A stretch of DNA of 64,000 nucleotides from Capnocytophaga sp. oral taxon 878 (GCF_002999135.1 NZ_CP027229.1:2765501-2829500), one strand, 5' to 3'; positions 46,573 through 56,348 are shown, numbered from the stretch's first letter. A program made the numbers and translations. The notes: generated by a model not told the origin, from the letters alone.

Positions 46573-47298
46573 TTATCTATTTCTTAGTTGTTTTTCTAAA
46601 GCGATGGCTTTGGGGAAAAGGATGTTGTTTTCGAGGTGGATGTGGCGGTTTAAATCGGTTTCAAACTCTTGTAGCATTTGGTAGGTTACTCGGTAGGTGT
46701 TGCAAGCATCGGCAGGAGGGGTGTAGCCGTTGGTGAGTTTTACTATCTCTTCGAAACGGTCGCCTTCTGCGCTGTGTTCGTCCATCATCATAGCTATGGG
46801 GTTTTCAACACTGCCGAAAGGTATTTCGGGCAGGGGTTGCCCTGTTTGTTGTGCTTTGACTAATTTTTCAATAAAAGGGAAGAGGATGTTTTCTTCTTTT
46901 TTGAAGTGAGATTGTAAATCAAGTGCGCTTTCGTTGAAGATGCGGTTGATTTCAAGTAGTTCGGGGTGGCGCTCGCCATGTACGCGGCAGAGTTTGTCGA
47001 GGAACTGCAAGAGGGTAGGTGTTTTATCGGTTACGTATTGGTGGTGTATGCGTACGATATAGTTGGTTAAAAGGTCGAGAGGCCAGTGGCGTACATCTAC
47101 TTCGTTGGTATTGCCTTTTGGGAGGGCTTCTAATTCGTGGATAAGGTTATCCTTGGCTACGCCTTTATTTTCGCAGGCTTCATCGATGGTACGACCGCCT
47201 TTGCAGCAGAAGTCGATGCCGTGTTTTTTGAATATAGCGGCAGTTCGGAAATCGTCGGCTACGATTTCGCCAATGGTTTTGTTTGTTGTTATACTCAT
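46573..47298 (-). CDS. ric: Iron-sulfur cluster repair di-iron protein (ScdA/YtfE/RIC)
   Basis: 241 residues. N-terminal DUF542 domain with IGEIVADDFRTAAIFKKHGI and the CC of DFCCKGG, then a hemerythrin-like four-helix bundle with the iron-binding His/Glu residues (VRIHHQY, VHGERHPE, HFKKEENILFPFI, MMDEHSAEGDRF, LNRHIHLENNILFP). It repairs iron-sulfur centres damaged by nitric oxide or oxidants. Stands alone between a shared terminator and repeat element D. Confidence 0.95.
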   Translation of the reverse strand: MSITTNKTIGEIVADDFRTAAIFKKHGIDFCCKGGRTIDEACENKGVAKDNLIHELEALPKGNTNEVDVRHWPLDLLTNYIVRIHHQYVTDKTPTLLQFLDKLCRVHGERHPELLEINRIFNESALDLQSHFKKEENILFPFIEKLVKAQQTGQPLPEIPFGSVENPIAMMMDEHSAEGDRFEEIVKLTNGYTPPADACNTYRVTYQMLQEFETDLNRHIHLENNILFPKAIALEKQLRNR

Positions 47299-47321
47299 AG
47301 TGATTTTTGTTAAATTGGGTG

Positions 47322-47329
47322 CAAAGGTA
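47322..47329 (-). promoter_or_regulatory. Putative -7 element of ric
   Basis: Minus strand TACCTTTG; the -33 position reads TTTT rather than TTG. Confidence 0.55.
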
Positions 47330-47604
47330 CGAAAAGGTATTGGATAATAAAAGTGTTTTTTATCTTTTTTATGTTTTGGGTGTTGGGGGGTGTCTTTTAA
47401 GGGCTGAGATAATAGGGGTGAGAGGGGTGGGGGGCTTTTTGTTTTTCGCCCTAAAAATAAAAGAGAAGGTCTTTTTTTAGGCAGGAGGGGGAGGGGGTGT
47501 GATGTGTTGGGGAGTGGTGAAAATGTAGGGTAGGGGGAATTTTGTTATGATTTAAGCAAAGAATGGTTTTAGCGTTTATGTGTTTGATTTTTAGTGAAGT
47601 GACT

Positions 47605-47648
47605 TTTATCCTTCGTTTATAGTTCGTTTATCCTTCGTTATTCGTTCG
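47605..47648 (-). repeat. Dispersed 44-bp iteron element, copy D
   Basis: Minus strand units CGAACGAATAA, CGAAGGATAAA, CGAACTATAAA, CGAAGGATAAA. Same first unit as copy F; same downstream flank as copy C. Confidence 0.92.
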
Positions 47649-47706
47649 TTCATTGTAGGGGGGTGCTGGGAGAAGGTTGGGGGGTGGTGTGAATGCTTTT
47701 GGATAT

Positions 47707-47737
47707 TTGGTAGGGTGGGGTATTTTTTGTAATTTTG
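47707..47737 (+). promoter_or_regulatory. Promoter of the CYTH gene
   Basis: TTG (47707-47709), 20 bp, TAATTTTG (47730-47737). Confidence 0.7.
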
Positions 47738-47763
47738 TTGTTTTAAGGATAAAATATTTGGTT

Positions 47764-48234
47764 ATGCTACAGGAGATAGAAAGAAAATTTAAGGTGAAGA
47801 GTGATGCTTATAAGGAGCAAGCGGTGCGGGTGAGGCGTATTACGCAGGGGTATTTGAGTTCGGTACCTGAACGTACGGTGCGGGTGCGGGTGAAGGGTGA
47901 TGAGGGTTTTATCACGGTGAAAGGTGCTGCTAATGATAGTGGTACGACGCGCTTTGAATGGGAGAAGGCTATTGGCGCTGAGGAGGCATTACAGTTGCTT
48001 GCTATTTGTGAGCAGGGGGTGATAGATAAAAAGCGGTATGAGGTAGTGGTGGGGGGATATTGTTTTGAAGTAGATGAGTTTGCAGGTGATAATGAGGGGC
48101 TTGTGATAGCGGAGGTGGAGCTTCCTGATGAGGAGGCTGAATTTGATAAGCCAGATTGGCTGGGGGAGGAGGTAACGGGAGATGAGCGTTATTACAATGC
48201 GATGCTTGTTAAAAAACCGTTTAAGAATTGGTAA
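47764..48234 (+). CDS. CYTH-domain protein (triphosphate tunnel metalloenzyme family)
   Basis: 156 residues from the ATG at 47764; an upstream extension to 47677 would run through the promoter and is rejected. [11 protein letters not shown] carries the EXEXK-type signature (here EIERKF), followed by alternating basic/acidic strands ([38 protein letters not shown]) forming the tunnel. Members hydrolyse inorganic triphosphate or thiamine triphosphate, or make cAMP; the bacterial short forms are mostly triphosphatases. The end overlaps the -33 element of the valS promoter. Confidence 0.92.
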   Translation: MLQEIERKFKVKSDAYKEQAVRVRRITQGYLSSVPERTVRVRVKGDEGFITVKGAANDSGTTRFEWEKAIGAEEALQLLAICEQGVIDKKRYEVVVGGYCFEVDEFAGDNEGLVIAEVELPDEEAEFDKPDWLGEEVTGDERYYNAMLVKKPFKNW

Positions 48235-48257
48235 TTGATAATTTTTTAGTACTTTTG
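48228..48257 (+). promoter_or_regulatory. Promoter of valS-dapD
   Basis: TTG (48228-48230, inside the last codons of the CYTH gene), 19 bp, TACTTTTG (48250-48257). Confidence 0.8.
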
Positions 48258-48278
48258 CGGCGAAATATAGGTATTAAT

Positions 48279-50918
48279 ATGACAGAATCTACAAAATACA
48301 ATCCTACAGAATTAGAAGAGAAGTGGTATGCTTATTGGCTTACCCATAATTATTTTCACTCGGAACCTGATGAGCGTACGCCTTATACAATTGTGATTCC
48401 GCCACCTAATGTTACGGGGGTATTGCATATGGGGCATATGCTGAACAATACGATACAGGATGTATTGATACGCAGGGCGCGCCTAAAAGGTTTCAACGCT
48501 TGCTGGGTGCCGGGTACTGACCACGCTTCGATAGCTACCGAGGCGAAGGTAGTGGCTAAGCTGAAGGAACAAGGGATACAGAAATCGGAGCTTACACGTG
48601 AGCAGTTTTTAGAACACGCTTGGGAATGGACTCACCAATACGGTGGGGTTATCTTGGAGCAGCTTAAAAAATTAGGATGCTCCTGTGATTGGGAGCGTAC
48701 TAAGTTCACTATGGATGAAGAGCTATCGGCTTCGGTGATAAAAGTATTTGTGGATTTGTACAACAAAGGGCTTATATACCGTGGTTACCGTATGGTGAAC
48801 TGGGACCCAGAGGCTAAGACTACGCTATCGGATGAGGAGGTGATTTATGAGGAAAGACAAGGCTTTTTGTATCATATAAAATACCATATAGAGGGTAGTG
48901 ATGATCATTTGGTTATAGCTACTACACGCCCAGAGACTATATTTGGTGATACAGCGGTATGTATTAATCCTAATGATCAACGCTGGCAGCACTTGAAAGG
49001 CAAGAAGGCTATTGTGCCTATCTGTAATAGGGCTATTCCTATTATTGAAGATGAGTATGTAGATACCGAATTTGGGACAGGCTGCCTGAAAGTAACGCCT
49101 GCACACGACCCTAATGACAAGGTATTGGGAGACAAGCACCAATTGGAAGTAATCGATATTTTTAACGATGATGCTACTCTAAATAGCAATGGCTTACACT
49201 ACAAAGGCAAAGACCGCTTTGTGGTTAGAAAAGAGATTGTAGCTGAATTGGAACAAATAGGATCATTACTTAAAAAAGAGACTTATACGAATAAGGTAGG
49301 AACATCGGAACGTACTAAGGCAGTGATTGAACCACGCCTTTCTGACCAATGGTTCCTGAAAATGGATACGCTTATTAAGCCTGCTATGAAAGCGGTGCTG
49401 GAAGATGAAACTATTAAATTATACCCTAAGAAGTTTGAAAATACTTATAGGCATTGGGTAGAAAACGTACGTGATTGGAATATCTCACGACAGTTATGGT
49501 GGGGGCAACAGATACCTGCTTATTACTACGGTGAAGGTAAAGACCAATATGTGGTGGCAGAAAGCAAAGTAGAAGCCCTAATATTGGCTAAAGAGAAGAG
49601 TGGTAATGCAAATCTTACTGAAGCCGACTTACGCCAAGATGAGGATGCCCTTGATACGTGGTTCTCATCATGGTTGTGGCCTATGAGTGTATTCAATGGG
49701 GTTTTGGAGCCTGAAAATCGTGAGATTAAGTATTATTACCCTACGAATGATTTGGTTACGGGTCCTGATATTCTTTTCTTTTGGGTAATTAGGATGATAG
49801 TAGCAGGGTATGAATACAAAGGCGAGCGTCCGTTTGGTAATGTGTATCTTACAGGATTGGTAAGAGATAAGCAGCGGAGGAAGATGTCGAAGTCATTGGG
49901 TAATTCGCCAGATGCTTTAAAACTTATAGCTGATTATGGAGCTGATGGGGTAAGGGTAGGTTTGTTACTATCTTCGGCGGCAGGTAACGACTTGCTGTTT
50001 GATGAGGCTCTTTGCCAGCAAGGGAAAGGCTTTGGTAACAAGCTGTGGAATGCCTATCAGTTAGTAAAAGGCTGGCAAGTGGCAGAAGTAGCACAGCCAG
50101 CAGCCGCTAAGCTTGCGATAGAATGGTTTGAGTCTAAATTTAATGCAGTGCTTACAGAGGTGGAAGACCATTTTGAGAAGTATCGTATTTCGGATGCACT
50201 AATGGCTATTTATAAATTGGCTTGGGACGATTTCTGCTCTTGGCTTTTGGAGATGGTAAAACCTGAATATGGTAAGCCAATGGATAAAGCAACTTATCAG
50301 GGTGTAGTAGCAGCTTTTGAGAATCTATTGAAGTTATTGCACCCCTTTATGCCTTTCCTTACAGAAGAGATATGGCAGAGCTTAGCCTCTCATACTCCTG
50401 AACAAGCTCTTATAGTAGCTACTTATCCTACTGTACAACCTTATGATGAAAAGTTGTTAGCTGAATTTGATTTTGCGGCAGAGGTAATAGCAGGTATCCG
50501 TACGGTGCGCAAAGAGAAGAATATACCTTTTAAAACACCTTTGAGTTTATCGGTATTGAATAAGGAAGAGGTATCATCACGTTTTGATGTGGTAATTACC
50601 AAAATGGGCGGACTTGAGGCTATTACTGAGGTAAGTGCTGCTATAGACGGTGCAATGTCTTTCCGTGTAAAAGCTAATGAGTACTTTATACCAATGGAAG
50701 GAGCTGTGAATGTAGAGGAAGAATTAAAGAAACTACAAGAGGAACTTACCTATACACAAGGCTTTTTGGAGTCGGTGCGGAAGAAACTTTCTAATGAGAA
50801 GTTTGTGAATTCGGCACCTGCAGCGGTAGTGGATAATGAGCGCAAGAAAGAAGCCGATGCACTAGCTAAAATAGCTACTATTGAAAAGAGTATTAAACAA
50901 CTAACAGCTAATAAATAA
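48279..50918 (+). CDS. valS: Valyl-tRNA synthetase
   Basis: 879 residues from [20 protein letters not shown]; the in-frame extension to 48228 crosses the promoter. Class I signatures: [15 protein letters not shown] (HIGH-type, about 40-54) and [20 protein letters not shown] (KMSKS). An editing domain lies between ([14 protein letters not shown]), then a DALR-like anticodon-binding domain and a C-terminal coiled coil ([20 protein letters not shown]) that contacts tRNA-Val. dapD starts 5 bp after its stop. Confidence 0.97.
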   Translation: MTESTKYNPTELEEKWYAYWLTHNYFHSEPDERTPYTIVIPPPNVTGVLHMGHMLNNTIQDVLIRRARLKGFNACWVPGTDHASIATEAKVVAKLKEQGIQKSELTREQFLEHAWEWTHQYGGVILEQLKKLGCSCDWERTKFTMDEELSASVIKVFVDLYNKGLIYRGYRMVNWDPEAKTTLSDEEVIYEERQGFLYHIKYHIEGSDDHLVIATTRPETIFGDTAVCINPNDQRWQHLKGKKAIVPICNRAIPIIEDEYVDTEFGTGCLKVTPAHDPNDKVLGDKHQLEVIDIFNDDATLNSNGLHYKGKDRFVVRKEIVAELEQIGSLLKKETYTNKVGTSERTKAVIEPRLSDQWFLKMDTLIKPAMKAVLEDETIKLYPKKFENTYRHWVENVRDWNISRQLWWGQQIPAYYYGEGKDQYVVAESKVEALILAKEKSGNANLTEADLRQDEDALDTWFSSWLWPMSVFNGVLEPENREIKYYYPTNDLVTGPDILFFWVIRMIVAGYEYKGERPFGNVYLTGLVRDKQRRKMSKSLGNSPDALKLIADYGADGVRVGLLLSSAAGNDLLFDEALCQQGKGFGNKLWNAYQLVKGWQVAEVAQPAAAKLAIEWFESKFNAVLTEVEDHFEKYRISDALMAIYKLAWDDFCSWLLEMVKPEYGKPMDKATYQGVVAAFENLLKLLHPFMPFLTEEIWQSLASHTPEQALIVATYPTVQPYDEKLLAEFDFAAEVIAGIRTVRKEKNIPFKTPLSLSVLNKEEVSSRFDVVITKMGGLEAITEVSAAIDGAMSFRVKANEYFIPMEGAVNVEEELKKLQEELTYTQGFLESVRKKLSNEKFVNSAPAAVVDNERKKEADALAKIATIEKSIKQLTANK

Positions 50919-50923
50919 TAAAG

Positions 50924-51739
50924 ATGGAACACTTAAAACAAATAATAGACCAAGCTTGGGAGAGCCGTACGATGCTCAAAGAAGAATTGGTGCAGCAATC
51001 TATCCGTGAGGTAATTCACTTGTTGGACTTAGGACAGCTAAGGGTAGCCGAGCCTACCGCTAACGGCTGGAAAGTGAATGAATGGGTGAAGAAAGCTGTA
51101 GTGCTTTACTTCCCTATACAGAGTATGAAGCCTGTAGAGGTGGGTATCTTTGAGTTTCATGATAAGATTCCGCTAAAACACAATTATGAAGAGAAAGGAG
51201 TACGCGTAGTACCACCTGCTGTAGCCCGTAGGGGTGCTTTTATAGCCAAAGGAGCTATATTAATGCCCAGCTATGTGAACATAGGAGCTTATGTAGATGA
51301 AGGTACTATGGTGGATACTTGGGCTACTGTGGGCAGTTGTGCCCAAATAGGTAAGAATGTTCACCTTAGTGGAGGTGTAGGTATAGGTGGTGTGTTGGAA
51401 CCCCTACAAGCTGCCCCTGTAATTATTGAAGATGGTGCTTTTATAGGCTCACGCTGTATAGTAGTGGAAGGAGTACACGTAGGTAAGGAAGCTGTACTAG
51501 GTGCTAATGTGGTGCTTACCGCTTCTACCAAAATTATAGATGTAACAGGTAGTGAACCTAAAGAACTAAAAGGCTATGTGCCTGAACGCTCGGTAGTGAT
51601 ACCAGGTAGTTATACTAAACACTTCCCAGCGGGTGATTACCAAGTGCCTTGCGCCCTTATTATTGGGCAAAGAAAGGCTTCTACTGATAAGAAGACATCA
51701 CTGAATGATGTGCTTAGAGAATATGGAGTATCAGTATAA
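50924..51739 (+). CDS. dapD: 2,3,4,5-tetrahydropyridine-2,6-dicarboxylate N-succinyltransferase
   Basis: 271 residues; acylates tetrahydrodipicolinate in the succinylase branch of lysine and diaminopimelate synthesis. Left-handed beta-helix of hexapeptide repeats in the middle (AFIAKGAILMPSYVNIGAYV, GSCAQIGKNVHLSGGVGIGG, EDGAFIGSRCIVVEGVHVG), with the DapD-type N-terminal helical domain (TANGWKVNEWVKKAVVLYF). Coupled to valS by a 5-bp spacer; shared terminator downstream. Confidence 0.96.
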   Translation: MEHLKQIIDQAWESRTMLKEELVQQSIREVIHLLDLGQLRVAEPTANGWKVNEWVKKAVVLYFPIQSMKPVEVGIFEFHDKIPLKHNYEEKGVRVVPPAVARRGAFIAKGAILMPSYVNIGAYVDEGTMVDTWATVGSCAQIGKNVHLSGGVGIGGVLEPLQAAPVIIEDGAFIGSRCIVVEGVHVGKEAVLGANVVLTASTKIIDVTGSEPKELKGYVPERSVVIPGSYTKHFPAGDYQVPCALIIGQRKASTDKKTSLNDVLREYGVSV

Positions 51740-51760
51740 TTAGAATTGATAATTAACAAA

Positions 51761-51800
51761 AAGGCTGTTTAACAAGTTGGAATGTTAAACAGCTTTTTTT
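51761..51800. terminator. Bidirectional terminator between dapD and holA
   Basis: Stem 51761-51773 with 51784-51796 (AAGGCTGTTTAAC / GTTAAACAGCTT, one G-T pair), 10-nt loop, T tract on the plus strand and A-rich start giving a U tract on the minus strand. Confidence 0.85.
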
Positions 51801-51822
51801 GTGTTTTATTACTTGTTACTTA

Positions 51823-52833
51823 TTAATTGTTAATAGCAATGATGAGTTCTTTGCGAAGGTCGGATTCGGAGAGGCTGGCAGCACCTACTCCTTTGCTTTT
51901 TACATCTATTTGGCGAAGGGCTGCAATGATAGCACTTACCTTTTTCATAGGGTAATGCTGGGCTGCTGTGCGAAGATCTTTAATGAAAAAAGGAGATATT
52001 TTTAGTGTAGCAGTTACATTCCTATCGGTTTGGTCGGGGAGACCGTGAAAGGCTAAAAGCTGTTGGAAAAAGCCGTATAATACAGTAAGAGTAACTACTA
52101 AAGGATTATCTTTGGGGTTATCGGCAAAGTGTTTTAGAATGCGGGTTGCCTTATAAGTGTCTTTGGCTGCTATGGCACTCTTAAGCTCGAAGTTATTAAA
52201 CTCTTTGCTGATGCCTATATTCTTTTCAATAATATCGGGGGTTACGTCGGTGTTTTCGGGTACTATGAGGGCGAGCTTATTCACTTCGTTCTGAATGCGA
52301 CTAAGATCGGTACCTAAGAAATCGATTAGCATTTGGATACCTTTTGCCTGAATGCTGAGCTTCTTCTTTTTCAGTATATCGGTAAGCCAATCGGGGACTT
52401 CGTTTTCATAGAGCTTCTTGCTTTCTAACACTACACAAGCTTTGTTCTTTTCCAGCACTTTTGCTAATTTCTTGCGTTTATCAAGTATTTCATATTTGTA
52501 ACAGAATACGAGTACGGTGGTAGGGGTAGGGTTCTCGGCATAAGGTACAAGCTGCTCGATGGTGCTTTTTAGGTTCTGCGCTTCCTTGATGATGATTACC
52601 TGATAGTCACTCATCATTGGGAAACGACGTGCATAATCAATAACAGTGGGGATGGTTACATCTTGCCCGTATAACACTATTTGGTCGAAGCCCTTTTGGT
52701 CTTCTTTAAGTAGATGATTTTCAATGTAATTGGATACTATATCGATGAAATAGGGTTCTTGCCCCATCAGGAAGTAGATAGGGGCTATGATGCCATTCTT
52801 TATGTTGACTATAATATTTTTTGATTCTTTCAT
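51823..52833 (-). CDS. holA: DNA polymerase III delta subunit
   Basis: 336 residues; opens the sliding clamp within the clamp loader. PIYFLMGQEPYFIDIVSNYI is the usual delta start (YFLxGxExxF), followed by FPMMSDYQVIIIKEAQNLK and the AAA+ lid region FLGTDLSRIQNEVNKLALIV. No Walker A, as expected. Its TACCTTTG -7 element ends 4 bases before the ATG, so the transcript may have almost no leader. Confidence 0.93.
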   Translation of the reverse strand: MKESKNIIVNIKNGIIAPIYFLMGQEPYFIDIVSNYIENHLLKEDQKGFDQIVLYGQDVTIPTVIDYARRFPMMSDYQVIIIKEAQNLKSTIEQLVPYAENPTPTTVLVFCYKYEILDKRKKLAKVLEKNKACVVLESKKLYENEVPDWLTDILKKKKLSIQAKGIQMLIDFLGTDLSRIQNEVNKLALIVPENTDVTPDIIEKNIGISKEFNNFELKSAIAAKDTYKATRILKHFADNPKDNPLVVTLTVLYGFFQQLLAFHGLPDQTDRNVTATLKISPFFIKDLRTAAQHYPMKKVSAIIAALRQIDVKSKGVGAASLSESDLRKELIIAINN

Positions 52834-52865
52834 TTGGCAAAGGTACGAAAAAATTACTACTTTTG
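52834..52865. promoter_or_regulatory. Back-to-back promoters of holA and the HsdR-N-like gene
   Basis: Plus strand: TTG (52834-52836), 21 bp, TACTTTTG (52858-52865), then ATG at 52870. Minus strand: TACCTTTG (52838-52845), then ATG at 52833. In both cases 4 bases separate the -7 element from the start codon, consistent with leaderless transcripts. Confidence 0.7.
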
Positions 52866-52869
52866 CACT

Positions 52870-53325
52870 ATGAAAGAACTAAATTTTAAAAATTATCCCT
52901 TCAGAATAAAAAAAGTAGATAACAAACTTTGGATTTACGATGTAGTGCGGCGCAAATATGTAGTGCTACAACCCGAAGAATGGGTGCGCCAACATGTTAT
53001 TAATTTTCTGATTGAAGAAAAAGGCTATCCTAAATCTCTTATTAATGTAGAGAAGATTTTAGTAGTGAACGGACTTACTAAGCGTTATGATGTAGTAGTA
53101 TTTTCAAGGCGAGGTGTTATACTTGTAGCAGTGGAGTGCAAGGCTCCTACGCGCACTATTACGCAACAGACGTTTGACCAGATAGCACGTTATAACCTTG
53201 TGCTAAATGCGAAATACCTAATGGTTACTAATGGCTTACATCATTATTATTGCCAAATGGACTACAGTAACCAGAAATATTTATTCCTTAATGATTTACC
53301 ACATTACAACGACCTTACTGAATGA
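52870..53325 (+). CDS. Stand-alone HsdR N-terminal-like (PD-(D/E)XK nuclease fold) protein
   Basis: 151 residues from MKELNFKNYPFRI; the extension to 52834 crosses the promoter. It matches the type I restriction R-subunit N-terminal domain: EWVRQHVINFLIEEKGYP, TKRYDVVVFSRRGVILVAVE, then CKAPTRTITQQTFDQIARYN with the E-x-K pair (VECKAP). The helicase and specificity parts are missing by design, since no methylase or specificity gene is near. This short form is common in Flavobacteriia between holA and a glycosyltransferase; role unknown. Confidence 0.88.
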   Translation: MKELNFKNYPFRIKKVDNKLWIYDVVRRKYVVLQPEEWVRQHVINFLIEEKGYPKSLINVEKILVVNGLTKRYDVVVFSRRGVILVAVECKAPTRTITQQTFDQIARYNLVLNAKYLMVTNGLHHYYCQMDYSNQKYLFLNDLPHYNDLTE

Positions 53326-54296
53326 CTTGTGCTATTGTAATATTGAACTGGAATGGTAGGGGATTGTTGCAACATTTTCTGCCCTCGGTAGTTGCTCATA
53401 CTACTGAGGCGCAGGTGTATGTGGTAGATAATGCTTCTACAGATGATTCGGTGGCTTTTTTGGTGGAGAACTTTCCTACTGTATCTGTAATACAAAACAG
53501 TGCTAATTTGGGGTATGCAGGGGGGTATAACAGTGCCTTGCAATATATATCGGCAGATGTGTATTGCTTACTGAACTCGGATGTGAGAGTTACTGAGGGC
53601 TGGCTGAGACCTATACTACCGCTGTTTGAAAATCCTGAGGTGGCTGTAGTACAGCCTAAAATAAAAGATGAGAAATGTCCTGCTTATTTTGAGTATGCAG
53701 GGGCTGCAGGTGGGTATATTGATAAATACGGTTTTCCTTATTGTAGGGGGCGTGTATTTGATACTATTGAGGAAGATAAAGGACAGTACAACAGCCCTTC
53801 GCCTTGTTCTATTTTTTGGGCATCGGGGGCTTGTTTTTTTGTGCGTGCTGAGGTGTTCCGAGAGCTGGGAGGCTTTGATGAGGACTTCTTTGCCCACCAA
53901 GAGGAGATAGACCTTTGCTGGCGTGTGCATCATAAGGGGAAGCAGGTGTTATGCTGCCCTGAGAGTGAGGTGTACCACGTGGGAGGGGCTACCCTTACGG
54001 CTGCTAACCCACGAAAGACGTATCTTAATTTTAGGAATAGCCTTTTTATGCTGCTTAAGAATCTTCCTGATGAGCGCCTGTACAGCACTCTGTTTGTGCG
54101 TATGGTGCTAGATGGTGTGGCGGGGGTTAGGTTCCTTTTGCAGGGCAAGCCGCGCTTGTTATGGGCTGTGGTGAAGGCGCACTTTGGCTTTTATGGGTCT
54201 TTTTTTAAATTTAAGAAGAAACGCCCTACTACTTTTTTTGCTGATTATTACCAAACAAAATCGGTGGTGTGGCGACATTTTGTAGCTAATAAGTAG
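53322..54296 (+). CDS. Glycosyltransferase family 2
   Basis: 324 residues. GT-A fold: CAIVILNWNGRGLLQHFLPS, VVDNASTDDSVAFL, LLNSDVRV (metal-binding NSD in place of DXD), GGFDEDFFAHQEEIDLCWR (catalytic ED region). The C-terminal part (NFRNSLFMLLKNLP) is typical of rhamnosyl- or sugar transferases acting on surface polysaccharide; donor and acceptor unknown. It overlaps the HsdR-N-like stop by 4 bp (ATGA). Confidence 0.92.
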   Translation: MTCAIVILNWNGRGLLQHFLPSVVAHTTEAQVYVVDNASTDDSVAFLVENFPTVSVIQNSANLGYAGGYNSALQYISADVYCLLNSDVRVTEGWLRPILPLFENPEVAVVQPKIKDEKCPAYFEYAGAAGGYIDKYGFPYCRGRVFDTIEEDKGQYNSPSPCSIFWASGACFFVRAEVFRELGGFDEDFFAHQEEIDLCWRVHHKGKQVLCCPESEVYHVGGATLTAANPRKTYLNFRNSLFMLLKNLPDERLYSTLFVRMVLDGVAGVRFLLQGKPRLLWAVVKAHFGFYGSFFKFKKKRPTTFFADYYQTKSVVWRHFVANK

Positions 54297-54323
54297 ATGT
54301 ATTAATGCTTTGTATAGGGCAAG

Positions 54324-54367
54324 AAAAAACCTCTTCAAATCTGACGATGGATTTGGAGAGGTTTTTT
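54324..54367. terminator. Bidirectional terminator between the glycosyltransferase and miaB
   Basis: 18-bp stem (54324-54341 with 54350-54367), one G-T pair allowed, 8-nt loop, A tract on the left and T tract on the right, serving the convergent genes. Confidence 0.9.
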
Positions 54368-54371
54368 GTTT

Positions 54372-55817
54372 TTAATTATTTTCGCTTAGACCGATGGCTT
54401 TTCCTATAAGGGTGGTAGAGGTGCAGTTATTGACTTCGACCATTACAAAATCGCCGATTTTATAATTTTCTTTAGGGAAGACTACTACGGTGTTTTGGCT
54501 ATTGCGCCCCATCCACTCATTGGGTGATTTTTTGGAGGTGCCTTCGATGAGTACTTCGACTGTTTTGCCTACTTGAGCTTGGGTGCGGTATAGGCTGTGT
54601 TTTTGTTGGAGGTCGATGATTTCGGTAAGGCGGCGTTTTTTGACTTCTTCGGGCACATCGTCGGTTATTTTGCGTGCTGCTAATGTGCCGGGGCGTTCGG
54701 AGTATGCGAACATAAAGCCGAAGTCGTACTTAACGTATTCCATTAGGGAAAGAGTATCTTGGTGGTCTTCCTCCGTTTCGGTAGGGAAGCCTGTAATCAT
54801 ATCTTGAGAGATGGCGCAATCGGGGATGCGCTGGCGTATGTTATCGATTAGGGTGAAATACTCTTCGCGGGTGTGCAGGCGGTTCATAGCTTTAAGGATG
54901 CGGTTGCTGCCGCTTTGCACGGGTAGGTGAATGTATTTGCAGATGTTGTTGTGCTGTGCCATAGTATCGATCACATCCAAGGTCATATCTTGAGGGTTGG
55001 AGGTGGAGAAGCGTATGCGCATTTTGGGGTAGGCTGTGGCTACCATATCGAGGAGTTTGGCGAAGTTAATGGCGGTAGCTTGTTGCATTTCGGTAGCTTT
55101 GGTGAAGTCTTTTTTGAGTCCGCCTCCATACCAAAGGTAGCTATCGACGTTTTGCCCGAGTAGGGTAACTTCTTTAAATCCGCGCTCTTGTAGGTCGCCT
55201 ATTTCGTTCATAATGGAGTAGGGGTCTCGGCTTCGTTCGCGTCCGCGTGTGAAAGGTACGATGCAGAAGGTGCACATATTATCGCAACCGCGTGTGATGG
55301 ATACAAAGGCTGTTACGCCATTGCTATTGAGGCGTATGGGGGCGATATCGGCATAGGTTTCGTCTTTGGAGAGGATTACATTGACGGCTTCGCGACCTTC
55401 TTCGACTTCTTCGAGGAGGTTGGGGAGGTCTTTATAGGCATCGGGGCCTACTACCATATCGACTATTTTTTCTTCTTCGAGGAAGGCGTGTTTGACCCTT
55501 TCGGCCATACAGCCGAGTACGCCTACTTTCATAGCAGGTTTTTTGCGTTTGTAGGCGTTGAATTGCTCTAAGCGTTTGCGTATGGTTTGTTCGGCTTTTT
55601 CTCGTACGGAGCAGGTGTTGATGAGCACCAGGTCGGCTTCATCGACGGTATCGGTGGTGTTATATCCTGCTTTGGAGAGGATGGAGGCTACGATTTCACT
55701 ATCGGAAAAGTTCATTTGGCATCCGTAGCTTTCGATGTATAGTTTTTTAGTGTTGAGGTTGTTATTTTCAAGTACAAGACTTTGTCCTTGTTTGCTTTCG
55801 TCGATTTCTTTGGCCAT
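54372..55817 (-). CDS. miaB: tRNA-2-methylthio-N6-dimethylallyladenosine synthase MiaB
   Basis: 481 residues; adds a methylthio group to position 37 of tRNAs reading U-starting codons. UPF0004 domain with three Cys ([42 protein letters not shown]), radical SAM domain with CxxxCxxC in [20 protein letters not shown], and a C-terminal TRAM domain ([20 protein letters not shown]). A full promoter lies at 55849-55878. Confidence 0.96.
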   Translation of the reverse strand: MAKEIDESKQGQSLVLENNNLNTKKLYIESYGCQMNFSDSEIVASILSKAGYNTTDTVDEADLVLINTCSVREKAEQTIRKRLEQFNAYKRKKPAMKVGVLGCMAERVKHAFLEEEKIVDMVVGPDAYKDLPNLLEEVEEGREAVNVILSKDETYADIAPIRLNSNGVTAFVSITRGCDNMCTFCIVPFTRGRERSRDPYSIMNEIGDLQERGFKEVTLLGQNVDSYLWYGGGLKKDFTKATEMQQATAINFAKLLDMVATAYPKMRIRFSTSNPQDMTLDVIDTMAQHNNICKYIHLPVQSGSNRILKAMNRLHTREEYFTLIDNIRQRIPDCAISQDMITGFPTETEEDHQDTLSLMEYVKYDFGFMFAYSERPGTLAARKITDDVPEEVKKRRLTEIIDLQQKHSLYRTQAQVGKTVEVLIEGTSKKSPNEWMGRNSQNTVVVFPKENYKIGDFVMVEVNNCTSTTLIGKAIGLSENN

Positions 55818-55848
55818 AGAGGTTTTTAAGTTTCTTATTTTCGGGGGG

Positions 55849-55878
55849 CAAAGGTACGAATAATTGGGGAATTAGCAA
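55849..55878 (-). promoter_or_regulatory. Promoter of miaB
   Basis: Minus strand TTG (55876-55878), 19 bp, TACCTTTG (55849-55856). Confidence 0.75.
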
Positions 55879-55890
55879 AATTAGGGGAAA

Positions 55891-55980
55891 GGAGATAGGG
55901 GGTAGGAGATAGGGGGTAGGAGATAGGGGGTAGGAGATAGGGGGTAGGAGATAGGGGGTAGGAGATAGGGGGTAGGAGAT
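55891..55980. repeat. 14-bp minisatellite, about 6.4 copies
   Basis: Unit GGAGATAGGGGGTA repeated six times without change, then GGAGAT. The same GGAGATAGGGG word occurs singly in the flanks of copies B and E, so it looks like an expansion of a flank motif. Confidence 0.95.
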
Positions 55981-56117
55981 GGATGGGTGGGGAGTTGTGA
56001 AAAATAAGGGGGAAGGCGGAGAAGGATTGAGGAAAATGTAAGGATTGGGGGATTTGGTTGCGAATTATGTAATGGGAGGGGTTGGGGATGAAGGGGCTGA
56101 GAATCAGTAGTGTAGTG

Positions 56118-56161
56118 TTTATCCTTCGTTTATAGTTCGTTTATCCTTCGTTATAGGTTCG
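56118..56161 (-). repeat. Dispersed 44-bp iteron element, copy E
   Basis: Minus strand units CGAACCTATAA, CGAAGGATAAA, CGAACTATAAA, CGAAGGATAAA. Same four units as copy C; flanks resemble copy B. Confidence 0.92.
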
Positions 56162-56348
56162 TTCAACCTAAGGGATAACTGGGGGGTGGCTGGGGGAAGG
56201 ATGGAGATGGAATGGTCTGATTATTAGGGAAGAGGAGTTAGGAGATAGGGGATAGGGTGGGAGGGAGTGGTTTTTGCATTATTCGCAATTAGGGGAGAGG
56301 TGAAAGATAAGGGGAGTGAGAGGGTAGGGAGATTGGGGAGGGTAATGC

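Larger units (their letters stand above)
47299..47763. other. 465-bp divergent gap with repeat element copy D
   Basis: Contains the ric -7 element, a G-rich plus strand (47380-47520 and 47655-47720), the iteron core and the CYTH promoter. 47517-47651 is an inverted homologue of 42372-42507. No gene seen. Confidence 0.7.

Noticed and set aside
47677..47763. Longer N-terminus for the CYTH protein
   Set aside because: The extension reads through a clear promoter and G-rich flank; EIERKF is expected right at the N-terminus.
48228..48278. Longer N-terminus for valyl-tRNA synthetase
   Set aside because: It would include the promoter; the ATG at 48279 gives the normal start of the family.
52870..53325. 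A type I restriction-modification system
   Set aside because: Only the HsdR N-terminal domain is present, with no helicase, methylase or specificity gene around it.
55891..55980. CRISPR array
   Set aside because: Head-to-tail 14-bp units without spacers and no cas gene in the window.
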